A stretch of 20,330 bases of DNA from UBA1127 sp034422455 (GTDB taxonomy: Bacteria; Chloroflexota; Dehalococcoidia; Lucifugimonadales; UBA1127): the NCBI GenBank assembly GCA_034422455.1, contig DAOUJQ010000002.1, positions 1 through 20,330 of the forward strand, written 5' to 3'. Below the pieces are notes generated by a model. It made no database searches, was not told where the DNA came from, and worked only from the letters and a program-made list of their open reading frames with translations. Numbering within the stretch: the stretch's first letter is position 1; the number at the start of each line of letters is the position of its first letter. Positions 7,597-14,772 of this stretch are shown here, in pieces. The position numbers were made by a program, and so were the translations under genes.

Positions 7597-8241
7597 CTAG
7601 ATCTCGCGGGCGAAGGTCAGGCCCCAGACCCGGCGGGCGTTGGCGTTGCGCAGGGCCGAGGCGCAGGCCTGCAGCGTCGCGCCGGTGGTGGTGACGTCGT
7701 CCACCACGACGATGGAGAGGCCGCTGGCGTCCTCCTGCGCCTCGAACGCGCCGGCGACGTTGGCGTGCCGCTCCTGCCGCGTCGCCGACCGCGCCTGGGG
7801 CGGGGCCTCGGCCGTTCGCACGAGCAGCTTCTCGTTGACGGGTACGCGCATCCAGCCGCCGACCTCGCGGGCGAGGAGCGCCGCCTGGTTGTAGCCGCGC
7901 TCGCGCTGCCGCGAGCGGTGCAGCGGCACGGGCACGATGAGGTCGGGCGCGACGCCGTGCCGCTCCAGGTGCTGCGCCATGGCGATGCCCATGGGCGCCG
8001 CCAGCGCGCGGACGCCGTTGTACTTGAGCCGGTGCACCGCCTTCTGTGCCGCGCCCTGCATCTCGAAGGGCGCCAGCACGAGCTGCAGCCCGACGCCGAC
8101 GGTGTCGGCGGCGCGGGGCGCCTCCGCGATGCAGACGTCGCACAGGAACGTGCCGGTCCTGCCGCAGCCGGCGCACTTGCGCGGGTAGAGTAGGTCCAGC
8201 GCGGAGGAAGCGAGGTTGCGGATGGCGGTCAGGGTTGGCAT
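7597..8241 (-). CDS. comF: ComF family phosphoribosyltransferase-like protein
   Basis: A 214-residue ComF-type protein, a family tied to natural DNA uptake in competent bacteria and also found widely in non-competent ones; it acts in the cytoplasm. The N-terminus has a four-cysteine zinc-binding motif, C23-x2-C26 and C34-x2-C37, after the typical LLYPRKCAGCG. The central VPVPLHRSRQRERGYNQA (103-120) is a family hallmark. The PRPP-binding loop is VVVDDVTTTGAT (178-189), with Asp181 and Asp182. The length is normal. It is the last gene of the galU operon, starting 10 bases after the FMN-dehydrogenase stop. No clear RBS is seen, so translational coupling is likely. No other competence gene is in the window. 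Confidence 0.92.
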   Translation of the reverse strand: MPTLTAIRNLASSALDLLYPRKCAGCGRTGTFLCDVCIAEAPRAADTVGVGLQLVLAPFEMQGAAQKAVHRLKYNGVRALAAPMGIAMAQHLERHGVAPDLIVPVPLHRSRQRERGYNQAALLAREVGGWMRVPVNEKLLVRTAEAPPQARSATRQERHANVAGAFEAQEDASGLSIVVVDDVTTTGATLQACASALRNANARRVWGLTFAREI

Positions 8242-8251
8242 GGCGGGGCGC

Positions 8252-9331
<1,080 letters not shown>

Positions 9332-9360
9332 GGCTCCCTCCTTTGGGGGATTCTCCAGTG

Positions 9361-10263
9361 CTAGTGGGCCTCCACATCGGCGCGGATCTCGACGCCCGCG
9401 CGTTCCTCCTGCAGCAGCGCGACGGCGCCCACGTCGAGACTGCCGCGGCCCTGCTTCGATGCCTCAGCGTACTCGTTGTAGGACAGGCGGCCGAACTGCA
9501 GCGGCACGCCGTAGTCCTCGGCCAACTGAATTGCCAGGCCGAGGTCCTTGCAGACCAGGTCCACGGTGAACGTTGGGTTGAAGTTGCCCTTCAGGACGCC
9601 GGGCGGGTACCGCCACTGCATCGAGCGCGTGTTGCCGGTGCTTCGGCTGACGGCCTCGAAGAGGGTGCCCGCGTCCACGCCGGCCTTCACGCCGATGGAG
9701 AAGGCCTCGGCAAGCAGGGGCTGCAGCGACAGCGTGATGAAGTTGTTGACGAGCTTGCAGACCTGCCCGGCGCCGGCGGGCCCGCAGTAGAAAGGCTTGT
9801 CGCCGATGGCCCGCAGGACGGGCAAGACCTCCTCGTAGAGGTTCCGGTCGCCGCCGACGAGGAGGGCGAGGGTGGCCTCCTGCGCGCCGATGGTGCCGCC
9901 GCTGACGGGGCAGTCGAGCATGCGCACACCCTGCGCCGCGAGCTCGGCGTGGAGCCGCCGCGTAAGGACGGGCGAGTTGGTGGAGAGGTCGACGTAGACC
10001 TTGCCCGGCGCGGCCCCGGCGGCGATGCCCTCCGTCCCCAGCGCCACGGCCTCAACCTCCACCGGGCCCGGCAGCGACGTGAACACGACCTCGGACGCCT
10101 GTGCCACCTGCTGCGGGGTGTCGCCCCAGTCGGCGCCCGCCTCGAGGAATGGGGTGGCGGCCTCGCGCCGCAGGTCGTGCACCGTCAACGCGTGGCCGGC
10201 GGCCTGCAGGTGCCGGACCATGTGGTTGCCCATTGCGCCGAGGCCGATGAATCCTACGTCCAA
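9361..10263 (-). CDS. 3-hydroxyisobutyrate dehydrogenase family protein, copy A
   Basis: A 300-residue NAD(P)-dependent beta-hydroxyacid dehydrogenase of the 3-hydroxyisobutyrate/tartronate-semialdehyde reductase family. The Rossmann signature GLGAMG (7-12) opens the protein. The substrate loop CPVSGGTIGA (118-127) and the catalytic Lys170 in CGPAGAGQVCKLVNN (160-174) are intact. The start is TTG at 10263, supported by AGGAGG about 6 bases upstream and by alignment with its neighbour. It is a paralogue of the adjacent upstream gene, about 78% identical over 300 residues without gaps by hand alignment. The divergent positions cluster in the last 70 residues, the all-helical substrate/dimer domain, so the two may differ in substrate. 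It lies 29 bases before the FMN-dehydrogenase gene. Confidence 0.93.
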   Translation of the reverse strand: MDVGFIGLGAMGNHMVRHLQAAGHALTVHDLRREAATPFLEAGADWGDTPQQVAQASEVVFTSLPGPVEVEAVALGTEGIAAGAAPGKVYVDLSTNSPVLTRRLHAELAAQGVRMLDCPVSGGTIGAQEATLALLVGGDRNLYEEVLPVLRAIGDKPFYCGPAGAGQVCKLVNNFITLSLQPLLAEAFSIGVKAGVDAGTLFEAVSRSTGNTRSMQWRYPPGVLKGNFNPTFTVDLVCKDLGLAIQLAEDYGVPLQFGRLSYNEYAEASKQGRGSLDVGAVALLQEERAGVEIRADVEAH

Positions 10264-10290
10264 GCTGTCCTCCTATGTGGGCGATTGCCG

Positions 10291-11193
10291 CTACCGGGGC
10301 TCCACGTCGGCGCGGATCTCGACGCCGGCGCGCTCTTCCTGCATCAGCGCGACCGAGCCGGTGTCGAGCAGACCCCGGTCGCGCTCCGCCGACGCAGCGT
10401 ACTCGCCGAGGGCTATCGGGCCGAACTGCACCGGCACGTTGAAGTCCTCGGCAAGCTGCAGCCCCAGCGTCAGGTCCTTGCGGCCCAGGTTCACGGTGAA
10501 GCCGGGCGCAAAATTGCCCTTGAGCAGGCCCGTGGGGTACCGGTGCTGCATGGACTGCGTGTTGCCGGTGCTGCGGACGACGGCCTCGTACAGCGTGCCT
10601 GCGTCCACGCCGGCCTTCACGCCGATGGAGAAGGCCTCCGCCAGCAGCGGCTGCAGGGACAGCGAGATGTAGTTGTTGACCAGCTTGCAGACCTGCCCCG
10701 CGCCGGAGGGGCCGCAGTAGAAGGGCTTGTCGCCGATGCACTGCAGCAGGGGAAGCAGCTCTTCGTACAGGTCCTGGTCGCCGCCTACGAGCAGTGCGAG
10801 CGTCGCCGCCTCCGCGCCGACGGTGCCGCCGCTGACGGGGCAATCCAGCATGCGCACGCCCTTGGCCGCGAACTCGGCGTGGAGCCTCCGCGTCAGGACG
10901 GGCGAGTTGGTCGAGAGGTCGACGTACACCTGCCCGCTCGACGCGCCGGCGATGATGCCCTCCGCGCCCACGGCCACCGACTCGACGTCCGCCGGGCCGG
11001 GGAGCGACGTGAACACGACCTCGGACGCCTGCGCCACCTGCTGCGGCGTGTCGCCCCAGTTTGCGCCGGCCTCCAGGAAGGGCGTGGCCGCCTCGCGCCG
11101 GATGTCGTTGACGGTCATGGTGTGGCCCGCAGTCTGCAGGTGCCGCGCCATGTGGCGGCCCATGGCTCCCAGGCCGATGAATCCGACGTCCAT
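10291..11193 (-). CDS. 3-hydroxyisobutyrate dehydrogenase family protein, copy B
   Basis: A 300-residue NAD(P)-dependent beta-hydroxyacid dehydrogenase, paralogue of the next gene downstream and equal in length. GLGAMG (7-12), CPVSGGTVGA (118-127) and Lys170 in CGPSGAGQVCKLVNN are all kept, so both copies should be catalytic. The chosen start is the ATG at 11193, which lies 11 bases after the galU stop and follows GGGGAGGT at good spacing. An in-frame ATG at 11232 would overlap galU and add 13 residues that the paralogue lacks. The product ends in the same ERAGVEIRADVE tail as copy A. The pair arose by tandem duplication; a 27-base spacer separates them. The substrate is unknown. Confidence 0.93.
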   Translation of the reverse strand: MDVGFIGLGAMGRHMARHLQTAGHTMTVNDIRREAATPFLEAGANWGDTPQQVAQASEVVFTSLPGPADVESVAVGAEGIIAGASSGQVYVDLSTNSPVLTRRLHAEFAAKGVRMLDCPVSGGTVGAEAATLALLVGGDQDLYEELLPLLQCIGDKPFYCGPSGAGQVCKLVNNYISLSLQPLLAEAFSIGVKAGVDAGTLYEAVVRSTGNTQSMQHRYPTGLLKGNFAPGFTVNLGRKDLTLGLQLAEDFNVPVQFGPIALGEYAASAERDRGLLDTGSVALMQEERAGVEIRADVEPR

Positions 11194-11204
11194 GCTGACC
11201 TCCC

Positions 11205-12074
11205 CTAGCTGTTCAGTTCGTTTTCGAGCCAAGCCCGCAGCCCCGGTCCGATGTCCGGCCTCCGCAGCGCCAGCGACACCGAGGCCCGCAGCAGGCCCAT
11301 GGCGTTGCCGGCGTCGTAGCGGATGCCGGAGAACCGCCGCGCGAACACCGGCTGCTCCTCCAGCAGCAGCGCGATGCCGTCGGTGAGTTGCAGCTCGCCG
11401 CCCGCGCCCGGCGTGACGCGCTCCATCGCGCCGAACAGCTCCGGCGTCAGGACGTAGCGGCCGACGATGCCGAGGTCCGACGGAGCGTCCTCCGGGGCGG
11501 GCTTCTCCACCAGCGACAGCACCCTCGTCACGTCGCCGTCGGTCTCGCCGGGCTCCACGACGCCGTAGCTGCCGATGCGCTCGCGGGGCACCTGTTCGAC
11601 GGCGACTACCGAGGCGTCATTGGCCGAGGCGGTCTCGATGAGCTCGCCGATGGCGGGGGCCTCACCGCCCGCGATGATGTCGTCCGGCAGCATGACCGCA
11701 AAGGGCTCGTCGCCGACGGCGTGGCGGGCGGTGTGGACGGCGTGCCCAAGGCCGAGCTGCTGGTGCTGCCTGACGTAGGTGAACTCCGCCTCTTGGCGCA
11801 CGCGCCGCATGGCTGCCGCCAGTGACGTCTCCCCCCTGCGGTCAAGGAGCTCCTCCCACTGGGGCGACGGGTCGAAGTAGTTGGCCATGGCGTCCTTGCC
11901 CTGTGACGTCACGATGATGATCTGCGATAGGCCGGCGTCCAGCGCCTCCTCGACGATGTAGTGGAGCATCGGGCGGTCGACGAGGGGCAGCAGCTCCTTG
12001 GGCACGGCCTTGGACGTCGGCAGCTGCCGGGTGCCGAGCCCTGCCGCGGGGATGACCGCCTTCCGCACGTCCAT
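11205..12074 (-). CDS. galU: UTP-glucose-1-phosphate uridylyltransferase
   Basis: A 289-residue GalU, which makes UDP-glucose from UTP and glucose-1-phosphate for polysaccharide, glycolipid and nucleotide-sugar synthesis. The nucleotidyltransferase signature AAGLGTRQLPTSKAVPKELL (10-29) includes Lys26. Further motifs are LPDD (129-132), VEKP (189-192), GRYVLTPELF (205-214), GELQLTDGI (226-234) and YDAGN (253-257). The open frame extends 31 codons further upstream, but the ATG at 12074 places MDVRKAVIPAAG exactly where the family begins and gives normal length. No strong RBS is seen. It is the first gene of a tight minus-strand operon running to comF. The link with hydroxyacid dehydrogenases has no obvious metabolic logic. 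Confidence 0.95.
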   Translation of the reverse strand: MDVRKAVIPAAGLGTRQLPTSKAVPKELLPLVDRPMLHYIVEEALDAGLSQIIIVTSQGKDAMANYFDPSPQWEELLDRRGETSLAAAMRRVRQEAEFTYVRQHQQLGLGHAVHTARHAVGDEPFAVMLPDDIIAGGEAPAIGELIETASANDASVVAVEQVPRERIGSYGVVEPGETDGDVTRVLSLVEKPAPEDAPSDLGIVGRYVLTPELFGAMERVTPGAGGELQLTDGIALLLEEQPVFARRFSGIRYDAGNAMGLLRASVSLALRRPDIGPGLRAWLENELNS

Positions 12075-12135
12075 GTCGCGTCTACGCCGTCCTCGAGTTG
12101 CATAGGCCCGCCAGCGAGGGTTTGGGGCCGTGGGG

Positions 12136-12144
12136 ATTGTACCA
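12136..12144 (-). promoter_or_regulatory. Extended -10 promoter for the galU operon
   Basis: On the minus strand TGGTACAAT (12144 to 12136) fits the extended -10 pattern TGnTAnAAT. It predicts a start near 12129 and a leader of about 55 bases. The -35 region (AGGTTA, 12164-12159) is poor. It is divergent from, and does not overlap, the SRP RNA promoter. Confidence 0.5.
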
Positions 12145-12167
12145 TGCCGGTGGTGGGCTAACCTCAT

Positions 12168-12196
12168 TTGACACCCCTACGGCGCAGCCATACGAT
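12168..12196 (+). promoter_or_regulatory. Near-consensus promoter of the SRP RNA gene
   Basis: A perfect TTGACA (12168-12173) and TACGAT (12191-12196) are 17 bases apart. Transcription should start at about G12203, which coincides with the first conserved bases of the RNA. This agreement supports both calls. Confidence 0.8.
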
Positions 12197-12202
12197 TGAA
12201 TT

Positions 12203-12450
12203 GGCCGTGCTAGATGGGGAGCTGGCGGTGCCTTGTACCCGCAATCCGCCACAGCGGGGTCGAATTCCTCCCCGAGGTCTGGCCCAGCGGCCTCTGCTCG
12301 TTCGGAGCGGCGTTGAGGGCTGGGACCCGCGCGACGGACGCCCGTGAACCCCGCCAGGCCCGGAAGGGAGCAACGGTAAGCGGAAACGCCGGGCGCCGCG
12401 GGCCCACCTGGCCTGAGCCGCGATGGCGGGTACGCCGAGGGGTCCACGAT
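12203..12450 (+). ncRNA. ffs: Signal recognition particle RNA, large bacterial type with Alu domain
   Basis: The RNA of the signal recognition particle, which with Ffh targets nascent membrane proteins. The S domain is unmistakable: CCAGGCCCGGAAGGGAGCA at 12354-12372 carries the GGAA tetraloop (12362-12365) and the asymmetric loop bound by Ffh. Long-range pairs close it: 12340-12344 with 12390-12394, 12326-12331 with 12397-12402, and 12287-12291 with 12417-12421. The 5' part contains GCCGTGCTAGATGGGGAG, TTGTACCCGCAATCCGCC and AGCGGGGTCGAATTCC, which I recognise as the Alu domain of large SRP RNAs. CGTG (12206-12209) can pair with CACG (12445-12448) to close the molecule. The ends are approximate, set by the promoter and this helix. 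Confidence 0.87.
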
Positions 12451-12516
12451 CGACGGGAGGTGCACGGTCTTCCACACGATTTCCCCGCTCCCCGCCACGA
12501 TTCCGTGGGAGAAGCG

Positions 12517-13398
12517 ATGAGTCCTCCAGCACAGTCCCGGGCCCCGATCGCCAACACCCCGCAGACCGCTGCCGGCCGGCTGTTGGGCGGCCTTGGGCTG
12601 CAGCCCCGCAAGGGCCTCGGCCAGCACTTCCTCGTCTCGCCAAGCGTCTTGGAGCGCATCGCCGATACGGCAGAGGTCGGGCCGGATGACACCGTCGTTG
12701 AAGTTGGCCCCGGCCTCGGCGCGCTGACGGAAGCGCTGGCAAGCCGGGCTGGCCGGGTGGTCGCGCTGGAGCTCGACAGGGCGCTGTGCGAGGCGCTGCA
12801 GGATCACTTTGCAGACCGGCCCCATGTGCAGGTCATCCACGCCGACGCCTTGACCGCCGACTTGAACGAGCTCGTGCCCGGCGGGCAGCCGTACAAGATG
12901 GTCGCGAACCTTCCATACTACGCTGCGACGGCCATCATCCGCCGCTTTCTGGAGGCCGACCACAAGCCCACAGCCATCGTTGCGACGGTGCAGCGCGAGG
13001 TGGCGCAAGGCATGGCCGCGCCGGAGGGGAAGCGCGGCCTGCTGGGCGTCGCGACGCAGTTCTACGGCATCCCGCGCATTGCGTTCACCGTGCGGCCGGG
13101 GTCGTTCCATCCGCCGCCCAAAGTGACGTCGGCCGTCGTGCGCATCGACGTGCATGGGTCGCCGCCTGTCGACGTGCCCTCCGAGGCGGCCTTCTTCGCG
13201 CTGGTGCGGGCAGGGTTCGCGTCGCCCCGGAAGCAGCTTCGGGGCGGGCTGGTGCACGCGCTGCGACTGCCGCCGCCGGCGGTGGAGTCGGTGCTGTCGG
13301 CATGCGGCGTGAACCCGGTGCGGCGGGCGGAGACGCTGTCGCTGCAGGAGTGGGCGGCGCTGTGCCGCGCGGGAGCGGAGGCCGGATGGAGCCTCTGA
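12517..13398 (+). CDS. rsmA: 16S rRNA (adenine1518-N6/adenine1519-N6)-dimethyltransferase
   Basis: A 293-residue RsmA/KsgA, which dimethylates two adjacent adenines in the 3' hairpin of 16S rRNA late in 30S assembly and uses AdoMet. The family opening RKGLGQHFLVSPSVLERI (31-48) is clear. AdoMet motif I is VEVGPGLGALTEAL (61-74), an acidic residue follows in VALELD (82-87), and catalytic motif IV is NLPYY (131-135). The frame is open upstream through the SRP RNA gene, but the ATG at 12517, with GGGAG about 5 bases before it, is the first plausible start and gives normal length. A 30-residue Ala/Pro/Gln-rich lead precedes the core. It overlaps ispE by 13 bases. Confidence 0.95.
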   Translation: MSPPAQSRAPIANTPQTAAGRLLGGLGLQPRKGLGQHFLVSPSVLERIADTAEVGPDDTVVEVGPGLGALTEALASRAGRVVALELDRALCEALQDHFADRPHVQVIHADALTADLNELVPGGQPYKMVANLPYYAATAIIRRFLEADHKPTAIVATVQREVAQGMAAPEGKRGLLGVATQFYGIPRIAFTVRPGSFHPPPKVTSAVVRIDVHGSPPVDVPSEAAFFALVRAGFASPRKQLRGGLVHALRLPPPAVESVLSACGVNPVRRAETLSLQEWAALCRAGAEAGWSL

Positions 13399-14252
13399 GC
13401 CGGCGGGCGTACGCCAAGCTCAACCTGGGCCTGGAGGTCCTGGGTCGCCGGGATGATGGGTTTCACAACTTGGTTACCGTTTTTCAGACCGTCAGCCTCT
13501 TCGACGAGATGACGGCGTCGCCCGCCACCGAGTTCTCCATCCGGTGCAGGAACCCGGCCCTCACTGGAAGGCGCAACCTGGTCTGGCAGGCCGCCGACCT
13601 GCTGCGCGAGGAGTCCGGCGGCGATCAGGGTGCGGTGATCCGCCTCGAGAAGTCGATTCCCGTATCGGCGGGCCTGGGCGGGGGCAGCAGTGACGCCGCC
13701 GCCGCCCTTGTGCTGCTCGACAGGCTGTGGGAGCTGGGCTGGCCGGAGGAGCGGCTGGTGGAGGCTGCGGTCCGCCTCGGCTCCGACGTCCCCTTCTTCC
13801 TGCGCGGCGGCGCGGCCCTGGCGCGAGGCCGCGGCGAGTTGCTGGAAGCGCTGCCGGCGCGCAGGGACCAATGGTTCGTACTGCTGATGCCGAATATCCG
13901 GTTACACGGCAAGACGCCCGCGCTCTACCGGCGACTTCGGCCCGCCGACTTCAGCGACGGCTCGACGACGGAGAACCTCGCGGAGTCGTTGCGGGCGGGT
14001 GTGCCGCTTGAGGAAGCCAACATGGTCAACACCTTTGAGCGCGCGGCGCTGGAGACGTTTCCGGGTCTCGACCGCTTCTGGAATGCGTTGGAAGTCGCCG
14101 CCGGCCATCCCGCCCACCTCTCCGGCAGCGGTCCCAGCCTCTTCGCGAGGGTGGAAAGCCGCGACGAGGGAGCCGAGGCTCTGGAGTCGCTGGGCCGGAG
14201 CGGGTTTTCAGCGCAGCTGGTGCGGGCCGTCGACGGAGAGGAGGCCCGGTAG
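13386..14252 (+). CDS. ispE: 4-(cytidine 5'-diphospho)-2-C-methyl-D-erythritol kinase
   Basis: A 288-residue IspE, the GHMP kinase that phosphorylates CDP-methylerythritol in the non-mevalonate (MEP) route to isoprenoids. Lys11 in AYAKLNLGLEVLGRRDDGFH (9-28) marks the substrate site. The ATP loop is PVSAGLGGGSSDAAAAL (92-108), the catalytic Asp134 lies in GSDVPFFLRGG, and LSGSGPSLFARV is the third GHMP motif near residues 243-254. The start at 13386 lies inside the end of rsmA, with GCGGAGG just upstream, so the two are translationally coupled. The rsmA-ispE order is common in bacteria. Its stop codon overlaps the start of the next gene by one base. Confidence 0.96.
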   Translation: MEPLSRRAYAKLNLGLEVLGRRDDGFHNLVTVFQTVSLFDEMTASPATEFSIRCRNPALTGRRNLVWQAADLLREESGGDQGAVIRLEKSIPVSAGLGGGSSDAAAALVLLDRLWELGWPEERLVEAAVRLGSDVPFFLRGGAALARGRGELLEALPARRDQWFVLLMPNIRLHGKTPALYRRLRPADFSDGSTTENLAESLRAGVPLEEANMVNTFERAALETFPGLDRFWNALEVAAGHPAHLSGSGPSLFARVESRDEGAEALESLGRSGFSAQLVRAVDGEEAR

Positions 14253-14641
14253 TGCACCCGATACTCGCGGGGGTCATCAGCGGGGCGATCATGGGGGCGT
14301 GCTTTGACTTGCTCACCATCATGGCCGTCCGTCGCCTGCGCGGGGACGACGCGCCGGAGTGGCTGCAGGCGGCGCTCCGACAGCAGTCGTTCTTCAAGCT
14401 CGTCGCGCCGATGGCCCTCTTCACGCATTCGGCGTGGACGCTGGCAGGGCTCGTCGCCGGGGCCGTCTACTGGCTGCTGGACAGCCCCTTCCTGGGCTAC
14501 ACACTGGCGGTGCTCGTCCTTGCGGCGCTCTACCTGCTGCTGACGGCGGTCGCCGGTGGGCGCATCCGAGGTTGGATGCTGCCGTCGCCGGTGCTGTTTG
14601 CGCTCACGTTCGGGTGGCTGCTGCCGCTGCTGGCGGAGTAG
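14252..14641 (+). CDS. Small multi-pass membrane protein of unknown function
   Basis: A 129-residue hydrophobic protein I do not recognise. It begins with GTG at 14252, sharing one base with the ispE stop (TAGTG), so it is almost certainly translated with ispE. Hydrophobic segments at about 3-26, 48-75, 79-101 and 108-127 suggest three or four membrane spans. A basic patch, RRLRGDD, follows the first segment. There are no catalytic motifs, cysteines are scarce, and it ends WLLPLLAE. Because of the tight overlap with ispE, a role near lipid or isoprenoid metabolism is possible, but that is inference from position only. Confidence 0.75.
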   Translation: MHPILAGVISGAIMGACFDLLTIMAVRRLRGDDAPEWLQAALRQQSFFKLVAPMALFTHSAWTLAGLVAGAVYWLLDSPFLGYTLAVLVLAALYLLLTAVAGGRIRGWMLPSPVLFALTFGWLLPLLAE

Positions 14642-14661
14642 GGGGATGGAGGGTTTGTTTC

Positions 14662-14698
14662 GGGACATCGCGGTGGACATTGTCCACTTGCATGTCCC
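14662..14698 (+). promoter_or_regulatory. Fic operator cluster 1: nested 37-bp palindrome
   Basis: The core GTGGACATTGTCCAC (14673-14687) is a perfect palindrome centred on 14680. Outer arms GGGACAT (14662-14668) and ATGTCCC (14692-14698) are symmetric about the same centre. GGACAT half-sites therefore repeat every 12 bases (14663 and 14675), and the inverted half-sites do the same (14680 and 14692). The right side overlaps the predicted -35 box of the fic gene. Confidence 0.75.
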
Positions 14699-14715
14699 AG
14701 AATATTAGCTATACT
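14688..14715 (+). promoter_or_regulatory. Promoter of the fic gene
   Basis: TTGCAT (14688-14693) and TATACT (14710-14715) are 16 bases apart in a locally AT-rich stretch. Transcription would begin near 14722. The -35 box lies inside operator cluster 1, and cluster 2 lies just downstream of the start, an arrangement typical of repression. Confidence 0.6.
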
Positions 14716-14729
14716 TTGTATTTACAGAA

Positions 14730-14760
14730 ATTTGGACATTGTCTGGGACATTGTCCAAAT
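14730..14760 (+). promoter_or_regulatory. Fic operator cluster 2: 31-bp palindrome of two GGACATTGTC sites
   Basis: ATTTGGACA (14730-14738) and TGTCCAAAT (14752-14760) are perfect outer arms, and TGTC/GACA (14740-14743 with 14747-14750) form inner arms about centre 14745. Read as tandem sites, GGACATTGTC occurs at 14734 and 14746, the same 12-base step as in cluster 1. It ends 2 bases before the GGAGG ribosome site of fic. Confidence 0.75.
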
Positions 14761-14772
14761 CTGGAGGCGTCA

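Noticed and set aside
9343..11208. Long open frame of 621 codons on the plus strand across the dehydrogenase pair
   Set aside because: Its apparent internal repeat only mirrors the duplicated genes on the other strand; there is no recognisable protein family.
11194..11232. Earlier ATG for dehydrogenase copy B
   Set aside because: It would overlap galU and add 13 residues absent from the paralogue; a strong RBS precedes 11193.
12214..12516. Extending rsmA upstream by about 100 codons
   Set aside because: The extension runs through the SRP RNA gene and has no rsmA-like sequence; a good RBS precedes the ATG at 12517.
14662..14760. SOS (LexA) boxes upstream of fic
   Set aside because: The half-site GGACAT with central T and 12-bp phasing does not match LexA patterns I know (GAACnnnnGTTC or CTGTnnnnnnnnACAG).
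14359..14772. Extending fic upstream by 138 codons
   Set aside because: It would overlap the membrane-protein gene and cross the promoter and operators; GGAGG supports the start at 14773.
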